In this document: piece after piece, positions 43,861 through 55,329 of the stretch | Numbering within the stretch: the stretch's first letter is position 1 | Layout: each line of letters starts with the position of its first letter | Source of the DNA: Ursus arctos | Lineage: Eukaryota > Chordata > Mammalia > Carnivora > Ursidae | DNA: 64,000 nt | Reading direction: 5' to 3' | Assembly: GCF_023065955.2 (NCBI RefSeq) | Contig: NW_026622886.1 | Location: 12,224,001-12,288,000, forward strand | Notes under the pieces: generated by a model | What the model was told of the DNA's origin: nothing | What the model saw: only the letters and a program-made list of their open reading frames with translations | The model's database searches: none | Made by a program: the position numbers and the translations under genes

Positions 43861-45560
43861 GTTCCTGTGAGAGGCTAAGGAAGTGAAATGGACCAGCAGT
43901 AGGCTTGTTTCTTATTTCTGGAAAGCATCACGGTCGCCATATAATTGAGGAATAACAGGTAAAGCAAAGGAACCCCACTTCTCTGCACAACAATAAGGCT
44001 TTCTGACTCCATAGCAAGAGGTGCTTTGCAAGTTATAAGACTATTAGGTAAACATTTTGTTCCTCATTTTGGGTTTAGGGTTTACTGGCACTGAGAATTA
44101 ACGTTTGTCCTTCAGAGATATATTTATGTCTTTAATGAAATGGGTTAATGTTTACATGCAAAATACAAAGAGAATAAATAGATATGACTGTAATTTTCAC
44201 TGATGGGGAGATCTCAACAGAGACTAGACCTGGAAGGTTTCTGCAATTTTCTGTACAGCTTGGAGACCCAAACACACCTTAGCCCAGCTTCTTTGGCAGA
44301 ATCGAGAGTGTGAAAAGTCATCAATATATGTCCTTATAATTCCCTATCTTATGCATACTTCATCTAAAGTGTGACTTAAACAGAATAATACCAAATGGAG
44401 GAAACAGAATACAGAAGGGGAAATGTCAGAGATTAGGATCCTTCTGGAGAGTAGAGTAGAGGTTCACATTAGAAAGGTGAGAAAAAATAGGTTCTTTGGG
44501 AGAGAATAAAAACTGAGAATGGGAGAGGCAAATTAAAATCTTGGGATGTGTCCACTTTTAAATGACTCTAAAACCATGCCTAGCACATAGTAAATGTCAA
44601 ATAAGTAGTTTTTGAATTTCAGAAGTGAAGGGTTTAGCGTTTTCTATGCTTTCCCTTGGACTCTGGAAAAGTCATAATTATCATACAGCTTTTAGATTTC
44701 CCCTTCCAACATTATAATTTTCCCTAATTACTCCTCAACTACTCATTAAGGGAAGCCATAATCACTGCTGCAGCTTGTGAAGAGCAGTGCTGGGAGGTTA
44801 AAGGGGCAGGACAGTAGGGAGGAGAGTGGCCTGCCCTCCTCCATTTCTCTGTGCCGCTCCGCAGTAAATCAAGTGGTGACCCGAAGTGGAACTGGGAGTG
44901 ACAGAGAAAATAGGACACTGAGAAGCAGATTCCAAAGCTCAGTTTTAGAGAAACATAGGAGGAAAACTCCCACTGTTCCAATGACTTACTCAAAGATGGC
45001 CCTAGAAAGGCAGATTAGGGGAGTGGCAGTTGAAATAAAACAGGGCATTGGAGTTGACTGGAACTGGCTTACAAGAGCCAGTTACTAATTTTTCCTAAGT
45101 TGTGTGAGCCAGTTTTTAAACATAGCCATTATTAAACATTAAATAAATGTAAACAAAATAAATTATATTAAAAACAAAGATAATGCTATCCAAAACTCAT
45201 CACATCCCATTTTATTCCATCTTATTATTATGTTCTTGAGGTGGTTTGCATCTGTTGTCTCTAAATCTGTATGATGGAAATATTGTATAAAGTTGTGTTA
45301 CCATTCATTTCTTCCCGAGTCTATGTTCAGTGATGTCATGTTGATTGCTTGAAATCAGCCGGGGCAGAATTTTCATCAAGATAATGGCAAATACTACCAA
45401 TCAGGGTGACTTTCCCCCTCTCTAGAGCTAGTTGTTGAATATTTTCCAGTATACTCCCCATGAATCCTGACTGCAGGGCTCTAGAAACATTTACTGGGAT
45501 AGTTACTACGAATGAGAGAAAGGTTAACTCATTTTATTAAAACCATAGTGCGCTAAGGCA
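43861..45560. other. Mostly unique sequence
   Basis: A MIR/L2 3' scrap ('catgcctagcacatagtaaa', 44575-44605) is the only repeat recognised. The 103-codon frame 44777-45088 has an opposite-strand partner frame and no family resemblance. Confidence 0.4.
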
Positions 45561-45720
45561 CTAAGACCCATTTTGATAAATGATGACATTTAATAATCAT
45601 CTGTAATAACCCAATAATATTGTCTCCCTTTTTATAGGTAAGGAAACTGAGATTCAGAGAAGTTTTCTAAAAAATTCCCAATGTCGCTCAGCTACTTACT
45701 GCTTTTAGTTGCCAAGAGAG
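45561..45720 (-). repeat. MIR SINE remnant
   Basis: Reversed MIR: 'cccaataatattgtctccct', 'aggtaaggaaactgagattc', 'agctacttactgcttttag'. Confidence 0.72.
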
Positions 45721-45829
45721 ACACAAAGAAATTATACTTGGTCCTTGACCTATAGGATGTTAAGCTTTAAGTGAGGAGTCAACATATATGAGTGGCAAAA
45801 GTTTAGTCTAAACTTAACTTTTATCCTCA

Positions 45830-48800
45830 GTCGAACATCAAGAGATAAAAATCACAATGCCTCAGGTAAAGAAAAACATCGATAGGATTAATAGCAGACT
45901 GGACATTGAAGATTACGTGAATTGAAGCCAGCAATAGAAACTGCCTAAAATGAAATAAGAGGGGAAAAAAGATCATAAAAAGTGAATAGAACATCGGTGA
46001 GCTGTGACACAATATGTATGTGCATGCGTGTTAATCAGAGTCCCCAAATTGCGGGGGTTTCGGGTGGGGGTGGGGCAGTGTCTAGAAAAATAATATTTAA
46101 GTAAACAATGGCCAGCATTTTTCCGAATTTGAAGAAAACTGCAAACTCAAAATTCTAGAATCTCAACAAGTCCCAAGTCAAGAAGCATACCAAGGCACAG
46201 CATGATCAAATTGCTTAAAATCAATTATGAGAAGAAAATCTTAAAATCAGAGAAAAAAATAAATGTGTACAGAGGAACAAATGTAAGAATTCCATCGGAT
46301 ATCTCATCAGAGAGGAATGCAAGTGAGAAGGTAACAGAACAACGTCATCATAAAACTGAAAACAACAACAACAAAACCCTGCCAAACCTAGAATTCTGTA
46401 CTTGGTAAAAATATTGTTCAGAAATAAAGATGAAATAAAGAATTTTTCAGACATACAAATATGGAAAAATGTATCACCAGAAAAAAAGTGAAAAGAAATG
46501 CTGTAAGTGGAAGGACAATGATATCAGGTAAAAATCTGGATTTACGAAAGCAATTAAGAACATCAGAAATGGCAGTTATGAAGGAAGAACGAATGCACTG
46601 AAAGGGCTCCAGAAGTCTTGTGTGTAGGCTTCTTCTTTCTCTGACCACTGGGTCAGGTTGCATAGGACCTACATAGTCTCCACAACTTGAACTACAACCA
46701 GCATGTGCGCAAAGCACCTCAGTATAAGAAAACCAAAAGACTGTTCATGGTGGGGTTCTCTTATAATAAGCTGGGGATATAAATACATCCTAGTTTTGTG
46801 GCTGACCAGGCTTAACCATTGAACCTCCCGGATCCACTGAAACCACACTGAAATCGTAAGTCCCATCATTATTACTAAAAAATGCTGACAATCTGATACA
46901 CCGTGTTATAAAACAACTCGGCCAAGCCTGCAAAATATGATTAGCTATGAGTTACCATCTCTGGAGACAAGCGTGCGGTCAATCCAGACCAGCTGAGATT
47001 AACCTATTATATATAGCCCTATCTATTAAAGAAATTGAATTTGTAGTTAGGAAATATTTTCTACACAGAAACCTCTGAATCCAGATGGTTTCACTCACAC
47101 CAAATATTTAAGAAGAAAATAATGCTTATTCTGCCCAAAATCTTCCAGGAAAGTGAAAATCCAAGAGAAGAGAATATTCTCCAACTCATTCTTTCAGGCC
47201 AGCATTACTTTGATACCAAAATCAGACAAAGACATGACAAGAAAACTGCAAACCAGCATCTCCAAAATATAAAGATGATAAATGTATCATGACCAAGTGG
47301 GATATATCCCAGAAATGCCAGGTTGGTTTAATACCTTAAAATTCATCAATGTAATTAACCATATTAATAGATCAAAACTCTATAATTAATAGACCAAAAC
47401 AATACATACATATGTATTGCATTTGGCAAAATTTAACATTCATTCCTGATTAAAAAAAGAAAAACTGTCAGAAAACTGGAATTAAGAGGAAGTTCTTAAA
47501 CTTGATAAATTGCATCTATAAAACAGTTTCAACTAATGCCATACTTAATGAGGAAAAACTAGATGCATTTCCACTAAGATCAGAAAAAAAAGTATTCTGT
47601 TCAACACTGTACTGGAGGTTCTAGTAAATGCAATAAGTTAAGAAGAAAAATAAGATATCTAGATTAGGAAGGATAAAATAAAACTGCTATTATTTGAAGA
47701 GGACATAATCCTCAGTGAAGACAATGTATGTGGAAAATTAGATGGAATTTCCAACATAGAAACTAATAGTTTGCAGAATATAAGATCAGAATACAGAAAT
47801 CCGGTTTATGTCCACATATGAGCAATGGACAATTGGAAATTGAAATTTTACAAAGCCAATACCATTTGCAATCCTAGAAAAACCATATTAACAGAGTAAA
47901 AATAGAATAAAAAATATTGAGCAGATCTCAGAGACCTGTGGAACAATAACAAAAGATCCAATATTTATATTATTATAGTACCAGAAGGAAAGGAGAAAAT
48001 GAGGGAACTGAAAGAGGATTTGAAGAAACAATCACTGAAAATGTCCTAAATTTGGCAAAAGACACAAAACTGCAGATCCGAGAAGCCGAGTGAACTCCAA
48101 AGAGAATAATCCCAAAGAATTCCATGCTAAGACACAACATAATTAAACCTTGAAAAACTAAAGACAAAGGAAAAAAATTGAAATGCCACATAATCTATAA
48201 GAAATAGGATTTGAACGATCGATTTGAAATTGACAGCGGCTTTCTCATCTGAAACCACTGAGGCCAGAAAGAATTTTTCAAGGGTCAACTTGAATTCAAA
48301 GACCTGTTAACTATGAATTGTGAATTCTAGAATAGCTAAAATAATCTTAATAAAGAAGAATAAAGTAGAAATAACCACTCTACCCAATAGTCAGTTTCAC
48401 TATTTACCTACAGTAATCAAGACAGTGTGGTACTGATGAATCAATACATAGAGAAATGGAACAGAAGAGAGAACCCAGAAATAGTTTCACATAAATATGC
48501 CTGACTAATTTTTGACAAAGGTGCAAAAGCAACACAAGGGAGAAAAGATAACTTTTCAACAAATGGTACTGGAGCAATAGGACGTCCGCAGTCATAAGAA
48601 CGAACCTCACCCAATACTTCGCGGTTTATAGAAACATTAGGTCAAAATAGACCATGAACTTAAACATAAAATATAAAACTATAAAGCTTTTAGAATAAAA
48701 ATAAGAGAAAATCATTAGAACCTAGGGCTAGGCTAAGAGTTCTTAGATCTGTAAAAGGAAAGATTAATAAATTGAATTGTGACAAAATTTAGACATTTTT

Positions 48801-49993
48801 ATTTTATGAAAGCCTATGTGAAGAGGAGTAAAAAATAAGCTAAACCGGGGAGAAAATCTTTGCCTGACAAAAGATAAGTATCTAGGATACATAAGCATCT
48901 TCCAAAACTCAATAGTAAAGAAAATATTAAATTAGAAAGCAATAGACATGAATAGACAGTTTATAGAAAAGGATATGGACATGGCAAATAAGCCCATGAA
49001 AAAATATTTCACATCATTAGCCATTGGGGAAATGAATGTTAAAACCATAATGAGATGTCACTACACACATATTAGAATGGCTAAAATTTAAAACACTAAA
49101 CAGTGGTAAGGATGTGGAGAAACTGGATAACTCATGCATTGCTTGATAGTAGGAATATAAGATAGTAGGAATATAAGATAGTAGAGCCACTCAGGAAAGG
49201 AATCTTTTAGTTTCTAATAAAGCCGAACATTCAGTTATCACACATCCAGCAATTGTACTCTTGGGAATTTACCCCCAAGAAATAAAAACCTACTTCTATA
49301 CACAATACGCACACACACACACACACACACTATATATAAATGTTCACAGCAGCTTTATGTGTAATAGTTAAAAACTGAGATAAGACCACATGTTCTTCAA
49401 CAGGTGAATGGTTAAACGAAGTGTGGTACATACACACTGTGGAATAAACTCAGCAGTAAAGAAAGAGAAAACTATTGATACATGGAACAACTTGGACAAA
49501 TCTTCAGGGAAGTATACTGACTGGAAATAAAGAAAGCCAAGCCCAAAAGATTAGATACTACACAATCGCACGTATATAACTTCTTTAAAAATTACAAAAT
49601 TGTGCAAATGAAGGAACAATTACTAGCTGCCTGGATTAGGGATGTGGGGAAAGAGGAGAGTCTATGAAGGGCAATAGGAGAGATCCTTGTGGTGATGTAA
49701 CTGATCAGTATCTTGCCTGTGGTAGTGGATGCAAAACCCTGCACGTGTGGTAAGATTGCATAGAATTAAATACACACACAGACTTGAAGATAAGAATAAG
49801 CACACTCATGAATGAATACATTGAGTAAGATTGGTGGATTGCATCATGTCAATATCCTGGTTGTGATATTCTACGATAGTTTTGCAAAAAGTTATCGCGG
49901 AAGCTGGGAAGAGTGTTCATGGGATCTCTATTATTCTTTATAACCGCCAGTCAATCTACCATTATCTCAATAAAAATTTCAATTAAAAACAAA
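45830..49993 (+). mobile_element. Composite of old LINE-1 (L1M-type) fragments
   Basis: All recognisable parts are in sense. 45830-46700: an L1M 5' module ('aaattgcttaaaatcaatta', 'gtacagaggaacaaatgtaa', 'tagaattctgtacttggtaa'). 47090-47880: ORF2 middle ('agcattactttgataccaaa', 'caagtgggatatatcccaga'). 47920-48320: a second 5' module ('ctgaggccagaaagaatttt'). 48355-49600: ORF2 C-terminal part ('aagaaataaaaacctacttc'). Then the 3' UTR to about 49985 ('tggtaagattgcatagaatt', 'cctggttgtgatattctacg'). The module order shows at least two interleaved copies. No open frame is kept. Confidence 0.65.
46053..46075 (+). other. G-quadruplex-forming motif
   Basis: Four G runs (5, 3, 5 and 4) with short loops (TTTC, T, T) in 23 bp, a textbook intramolecular G-quadruplex pattern, in the old L1 region. 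Confidence 0.7.
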
Positions 49994-50575
49994 ACAAAGT
50001 CATACACCTACCCTACAATCCAGCCATTCTACTCTTAGGTAGTCACCCAAGAGAAATGAAAGAGTTTGCCATACAAAGACTTTTACATTGATATTTATAT
50101 TAGTAATAGTCAAAATCTGTGAACAATTCAAATGTCCATCAACAGGTGAAGGGATAAACAAAGTATGTTTCATCCATACAATGAGAAACTACTCAGAATT
50201 TTAAAAGAATGAGCTATTGATACAAACAACAGCATGATGAATCTCAGAATAATTATGGTGAGCCCAAGAACCTAAACAAATAAACAAGATGAGTATATGC
50301 TGTATGTTTCCATTTCAAGAAAATTCTAGAAAATGTAAACTAGTCTACACTGACGGAGAGCAGATCAGTTGTTACTTGGGGATGGAAGGTAGAGGAAAGA
50401 GGAATTACAAAAAGGCCCCAGGAAAGTTTTCTGGGTTATAGATCTGTTCATTATCTTAACTGCGGTGATGGTTCATGGCTGCACATATATGTTGAGCTTA
50501 TCATATTATCCACGTTACACGCATGTAATTTACCATATATCAATTATTCCTCAATAAAGGTGTATTTAAAAAATG
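49994..50575 (+). repeat. Second old LINE-1 3' end
   Basis: 'ccctacaatccagccattct', 'tcaacaggtgaagggataaa', 'tgtttccatttcaagaaaat', 'gctgcacatatatgttgagc', 'taccatatatcaattattcc' and 'tcaataaaggtg' form an old L1 3' end in sense, directly behind the previous L1's 3' end. Confidence 0.7.
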
Positions 50576-50594
50576 TTTTAGGAAGAGGGAAGTG

Positions 50595-50740
50595 AGAAAG
50601 AGATTTTTATTTCCATTAGCCTAATAACTGAGGCTCAAAGAGGTTTCCCCCAGAGTTCCATAGCTTGCAAATATTGAATTATGGATTCCAAAATAAGTCT
50701 TATTACAAAATCTATATTATTACCTTACTGGATGGCAAGA
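50595..50740 (-). repeat. MIR SINE remnant
   Basis: 'aataactgaggctcaaagag' and 'gagttccatagcttgcaaat' fit a reversed MIR core. Confidence 0.6.
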
Positions 50741-50744
50741 TGTT

Positions 50745-51235
50745 TGTATTAGCGATCACCATAATAAATCTGTGTAATGAACCATCTCCAAACTAAACAT
50801 ATATCCTTGCTCATTCATCTGCAGGTCAGCTGGAGGTCTGCTGATCTAGGTTGAGTTCAACTGGGCTGGGTTCCCAGGTGCGAGTTACATGCGGGTGTGT
50901 TCCGTAGAACTGCCAATGTCCTGGAGCCAGTAGGCTACCTAGAGCATGTAATTTTCTTGGCAGTGTCAGAAATGCAAACGGACAAAGCCCAGCTGCTTAA
51001 GCAGGATTCAAGCCTCTGCTTCTTTCCATCTACATTCCAGGGCCTAATGCAAGTTACCCACACACAAGGGGCAGGAAAGTCCGCTGGTCCTCTAGTGGGA
51101 GGAGCTAGAAAATCACATGGCAACAGCCTTTGATACAAGAAGGAGAAAGGGAATGGGAACACTAGTGCCTTCTACTAATGCTTGACCAATAAAACAACAA
51201 TAAAAAAAATCAACACCATTTCAACACAGGTTCAA
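50745..51235. repeat. Old interspersed repeat, unassigned
   Basis: 'cataataaatctgtgtaatg', 'tctgcaggtcagctggaggt', 'caactgggctgggttcccag' and 'agaaaatcacatggcaacag' have the style and order of the repeat at 31800-32230. Short open frames on both strands fall within it. Confidence 0.4.
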
Positions 51236-51405
51236 AACTATGGATAAAGGAGGACCACGTCTGTGAGACAGGCTCAGGTAACCTCAGGTACTGGGAGTTT
51301 GTAGCAGGAACAGGAAGCAGGGTCTGCAGCCGCACAGCCAGACTGAGAGGACAAGATGACTATTTCTTTGTCCGCACCTGCATCCAGCCCACCCATACCT
51401 CCGTT

Positions 51406-51504
51406 AAAGAAGCCTAATTTCTGAAAAACATGGGATGTACTGTATGGTGACTAACATAACATAATAAAAAAATTATTATAAAAAAAAAAGAAGCCTAATT
51501 TCTG
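51406..51504 (+). mobile_element. 63-bp LINE-1 insertion with 18-bp target-site duplication
   Basis: AAAGAAGCCTAATTTCTG stands at 51406-51423 and exactly again at 51487-51504. Between (51424-51486) is only the last bases of carnivore L1: 'gggatgtactgtatggtgac', 'taacataacataataaaaaa' and poly(A). The duplication begins after TT, giving TT|AAAG, a usual L1 endonuclease site. Confidence 0.94.
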
Positions 51505-52965
51505 TAAGATGAAATTTCCTACAACTCCCTCATCACAAGCAGGGCCACAGTAAGGTACACAGACCACCTCAGTGACGGCTGAACTCTCAAGCGGAGTGAA
51601 GTCAGAGTTCTGCTGGCCTCACTGCAGAGGAGAGCCCAGGACGACCCTGCTTCCTGGATCCCAAACATGTCTGCCCTCTGCTCTCTGCCAGGCCGGCTTC
51701 TCCTACCGCTCTTCAGGTCCATGAGCCTTCCCACAGCTTTCCAACACACTTCCTTTTTCCTCAAGTCATCAGAGTTCATTATGATTGCGTGCAGCCCAAG
51801 AACAAAATTATAGAGTCCGCATTACTGTTTGGGGTGCCTAGAAAACCGCGATGTCTGAATTGAGTCTCTGGTGGCTCAAGAGCCACATTAGCAATGGTCC
51901 CCTCAGAGGGTCTCAATCACGACTCCTCCACACTCGGGACTCATTCCCTCTCCTGCCTCTACTCCACTTCTCTCTGGACAGGCTTTCCCTCTGCCTCTTA
52001 GTGTCTGCTTCATTGTGGCTTCTGGTCACTGCTTTCCCTCAGCTGATTGCACTTCATGGGCCATATTTCTTTAAGGATCTCTCCTATTTCTTTAAGGATC
52101 TCTCTTCCTCGGAAGAGAGGAGTTGCGTGGGCACTGAGGTCACCATAAGGCATTGAGCTCCCTTGCTGGCCAGCAATCTTAGGCCATGCTAACTTCTCAG
52201 GCTGCCCGCAGAGAGCTTCTCTTGGGGCAGACACTGGTCTCAGGTCTACAGAGCTGTGGTCAAATGCATGTGGCTAGAAAGCATCAAGATTTACGCACAA
52301 AGTGACTTCCCTCGGACAGGGCTGTGGGTACGGCAGGCCCCCAGAACACGGCATAGGTACCAGCCTTTGTCTGAGTGAGGAAGGAGTGAACGGAAGATTT
52401 GGAGAAGGGAAGGGAATGAAAGCTAAAAGGCTAACTTTACAAATGAGGGATCCCCAGGGGTATCAGCAGAGGGAGCCAGGCAAATGTTTTCCAGGCTGAT
52501 TAGAATACCCCGGTGAATACCTTGACAGACATTCTGTCTTGCCCCGAGTTGCTCAAGCTGAAACAGGTCTAGGGCAGCCAGCCACGTGACGGCTTGGAAC
52601 CACCACACCGAGGCGGGCTGTCAGGTCCTGGAGTGTGCGGGCGGGGATGAGCTAATGAGGGACTTGTCAGAGACCCTGAGACCTTATAGAGCCTAGAACA
52701 GGCTGGTGGCCCTCCCCCTACTCTGTGGCAGGCGCTTTTGTCCTCCTATGTGGTGAATCTCCAGCCAAGAGAGTGGCCCTGGAGAGGTTTAATTACAGCT
52801 GATGCTCAAACCTGGTGACGTTCAGTTAGACAAAACCCAGCGCAATCACCCTGCCCTCTGAGAGCACGTGATTCCTTCAGGCCCAAAATACAATGCCACT
52901 TTAATAACTGGCACTAATTAAAAATTTGTACTTTAGAAAATGCTTTTAAATACCTAACTGTAGAC
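51505..52965. other. Unique sequence
   Basis: No repeat family recognised over almost 1.5 kb except a 21-bp tandem duplication (52064-52104). The part 52620-52920 is non-repetitive with TAAT-type words (GTTTAATTACAGC at 52788, CACTAATTAAAAATT at 52912). No open frame looks real. Confidence 0.4.
52064..52104. repeat. 21-bp tandem duplication
   Basis: TATTTCTTTAAGGATCTCTC occurs at 52064-52083 and again at 52085-52104. Confidence 0.94.
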
Positions 52966-52969
52966 CATC

Positions 52970-53190
52970 TTTGAGGGTTTGCTTACTATTGGCAGATACT
53001 GAGCTAAGTGTATTAAATATATGATCTCATTTAATCTTTATAATAAACCTCTGAAGTAGGGGATACAATCTCCTTTTTACAGATAAAGCAATTAAGGGCT
53101 GGGGAAGCTGTTACAAAATACCCAGAGTCACATAGAGCCAAGACTCCAACTTAAGGCAGTTTAAACACAAGACCCAGCCCTTACCACCAC
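52970..53190 (-). repeat. MIR SINE, nearly full length
   Basis: Reversed MIR: 'gatactgagctaagtgtatt', 'taatctttataataaacctc', 'tttttacagataaagcaatt', 'acccagagtcacatagagcc'. Confidence 0.8.
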
Positions 53191-53359
53191 GTTCTACTTC
53201 AATTTTCTAAATACTCATAAAATCAATGAAGATGACATTTATTAGCTCATTTAAAGAGGAGCGATTTCAGCAAAATTAAGAGATCGAGACACTTACTCAG
53301 GTCACATCACTGAGGAGATAATGGACCAGGACTAGACCCCAGACCTGACACCAAAGGCG
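53191..53359 (-). repeat. Possible further MIR remnant
   Basis: 'tcaggtcacatcactgagga' and 'ggaccaggactagaccccag' have the wording of a reversed MIR. Confidence 0.4.
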
Positions 53360-53565
53360 ATGCACCAGGTACAGTGGAAAGATCATATGCTTGAAATCAG
53401 ACAGACTTGATTCCAATGCCTCTTGCAGAATGTATTTACTGTGTGACTTGGGCAAATTTCTCAACATCTCTGAGTTATAAGATGGAATCTCTATACCTAC
53501 ACCAAACGGGAATTGTGAGGATTCAATGAGATAATTGACATGCTGTCAATGTTTTAGCTTCCTTC
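53360..53565 (+). repeat. MIR SINE, nearly full length
   Basis: Sense MIR: 'acagtggaaagatcatatgc', 'tactgtgtgacttgggcaaa', 'tttctcaacatctctgagtt', 'attgtgaggattcaatgaga'. Confidence 0.83.
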
Positions 53566-53749
53566 TTCCTCTCTAAAACCTCTGCTCTTTCCACCAAGCT
53601 GGAAAAAAATGGCATATTCCCAGCTCAAACCCACAAATATAGACATAAAGACAAAAACCCTAACTTACCAATGGATGATATTCAAAAAAGATTCCTTTAA
53701 CAGGTATTAATTGGAACCCTGAACGAATTTTCCAACATAAATAGTTCAA

Positions 53750-53950
53750 TGGTAGGTTGAATTCTGTCTCCCAAAAAAGGTACATTGAAATTCCTACCCC
53801 TGGAACCTATGATTGTGACCTTACCTGGAAATAGAGTTTTTGAAGATGTAATTAAGATGAGGTTTACTAAAAAAAGGAGGGGGGGGGCATACTGGATTAA
53901 GGTGGACTTTAATTCAATGACTGGTGTTCTTGTACGATGAGGGATCCAGG
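53750..53950 (+). repeat. MLT1-type LTR fragment
   Basis: 'tggtaggttgaattctgtct', 'cctggaacctatgattgtga', 'ccttacctggaaatagagtt', 'tttgaagatgtaattaagat', 'gaggggcatactggattaag'-like text with an inserted poly(G). The 164-codon minus frame 53697-54191, the longest open frame of the window, starts outside and runs back through this LTR, and is not taken as a gene. Confidence 0.7.
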
Positions 53951-54228
53951 CTGTGAAATTTGGGAAAGGAAAGACTAATCCTTTATTTCTGTTTCCAGTC
54001 TTCTCAATCCCTCCCCTGAGGCAATGAGTACAGACCTGACTGTCTTCTTGACAGAAGACCTGATGGGGGATGGAGGACAGAGAGGGTATTGGAAAAGTGT
54101 GGACCAAGAGGACCAAAGCATACGATATTATTGGTGGTGTAGCCTCGTGTGAAGTCAGCCTGCGGGGGTTTATGGCATGGCTCTGCCCCATTCAAGACCT
54201 GGGATCTAGCAAGTGGATTGACCTCTTG
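53951..54228. other. Unique sequence
   Basis: Nothing recognised; possibly worn LTR 3' part. Confidence 0.35.
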
Positions 54229-54372
54229 TTAATCAAAGTGTGGTCTGGGAGCCAGCAGAATCAGCATCGTCTGGAAGCTTGTTAGAAATCTCAGCCTTAC
54301 CTAAGTCTACTGAATCAGAACATGCATTTAAAAAATCCTTATTTCTTATGCACATTGAAGTTTGAGAGGTAT
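54229..54372 (-). repeat. MER5A-type hAT-Charlie element
   Basis: 'caaagtgtggtctgggagcc', 'agcagaatcagcatcgtctg', 'gaagcttgttagaaatctca', 'ctactgaatcagaacatgca' and 'attgaagtttgagaggtatt' match MER5A in reverse. A non-autonomous DNA transposon remnant. Confidence 0.85.
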
Positions 54373-54374
54373 TG

Positions 54375-54505
54375 AATTAACACATCTAAGTCTCAGGCTC
54401 CTATTAATAAATTGAGGATAACGATAATGGCCTCATAAGATATAGAAAGATTGAATGAGTTAGTGAGTGTAAAGCACTTAGCACAATGCTTTGCAGATAC
54501 CAATT
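54375..54505 (+). repeat. MIR SINE fragment
   Basis: Sense: 'taataaattgaggataacga', 'taatggcctcataagatata', 'gtaaagcacttagcacaatg'. Confidence 0.75.
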
Positions 54506-54550
54506 ACCCAGTCATCTTAAACAAACGAGGCTTCGATTTCTAGACCCACA

Positions 54551-54815
54551 TAAAAAGAACTAAGAGAATGAGGGGCACATGGGTGGTTCAGTCGGTTAGG
54601 TACCTGACTCTTGGTTTTGGCTCAGGTGGTGATCTCATAGGTCCTGAGATGGAACCCCCAGTCTGGCTCAGCGCTCCACACTTGGTGGGGAGTCTGCTAG
54701 AAGATTTTCTCCCTCTGCCCCTCCCCCCACTCGCATGCTCTCTCTCTCTCTCTGTGTCTCATAAATAAAATAAACCTTAAAGAAAAAAGCTATAAGAACA
54801 ATAAAGAGAATCATG
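54551..54815 (+). repeat. CAN-SINE, older subtype
   Basis: A plus-strand SINE (about 54571-54787): 'aggggcacatgggtggttca' head, 'ggctcaggtggtgatctcat', 'ttctccctctgcccctcccc', (CT)n, 'cataaataaaataaacctta'. 'aaaagaactaagagaat' before it and 'aagaacaataaagagaat' after it look like a diverged target-site duplication. Confidence 0.9.
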
Positions 54816-55329
54816 GGAGAACCTAACCTCCCCCCATTACCAATGTTTTTTGTGAAGAAACGGTTTCTGAATTCTGGCTGAGAACACAGGGATTTGTCTT
54901 TTTCCTCCCTTCTCTGTGTAGCAGCGGCGGGTCCCACCAGAAAAGACCCATCAGAGGGGGCCCCTGGGGAGGACTGCAGTGGGGCTTCAGCAGCTAACGT
55001 GGAACCATGTTTGCCAAGTGCCTACGTCCTGCCTGGCACAGAAGAGGTGCTCGATAAATCGCATCTTTTATGTCCCATCATTAGCTTCCTATAAATGAGT
55101 CTGTGAATCAATTCCAGCCTTATTCTTGGGTTTTCTGAGTCAAAAAACCCAGACTCTGAAAAAGTACTTTATCCCTAGATCATTTATGACACATATTGGG
55201 GAGTAAGGAAGGAGGGGGAGAGAGGTTGCTCGCTTGTCTACTTGTTGCTAGATTTCATACCATTTGCATTTTTCTGCTTATATAAATATAAATATAAATA
55301 AAATGTACTCTCACACAGGAAATATTTAA
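54816..55329. other. Unique sequence with a MIR/L2 scrap
   Basis: 'cctggcacagaagaggtgct' with 'cgataaatcg' (55032-55062) is a common MIR/L2 3' end. The remainder is unique. Confidence 0.45.

Noticed and set aside
53697..54191. 164-codon open frame on the minus strand, the longest in the window
   Set aside because: It runs through an MLT1-type LTR and adjoining unique DNA, has no recognisable domain, and overlaps a competing minus frame (54004-54195).
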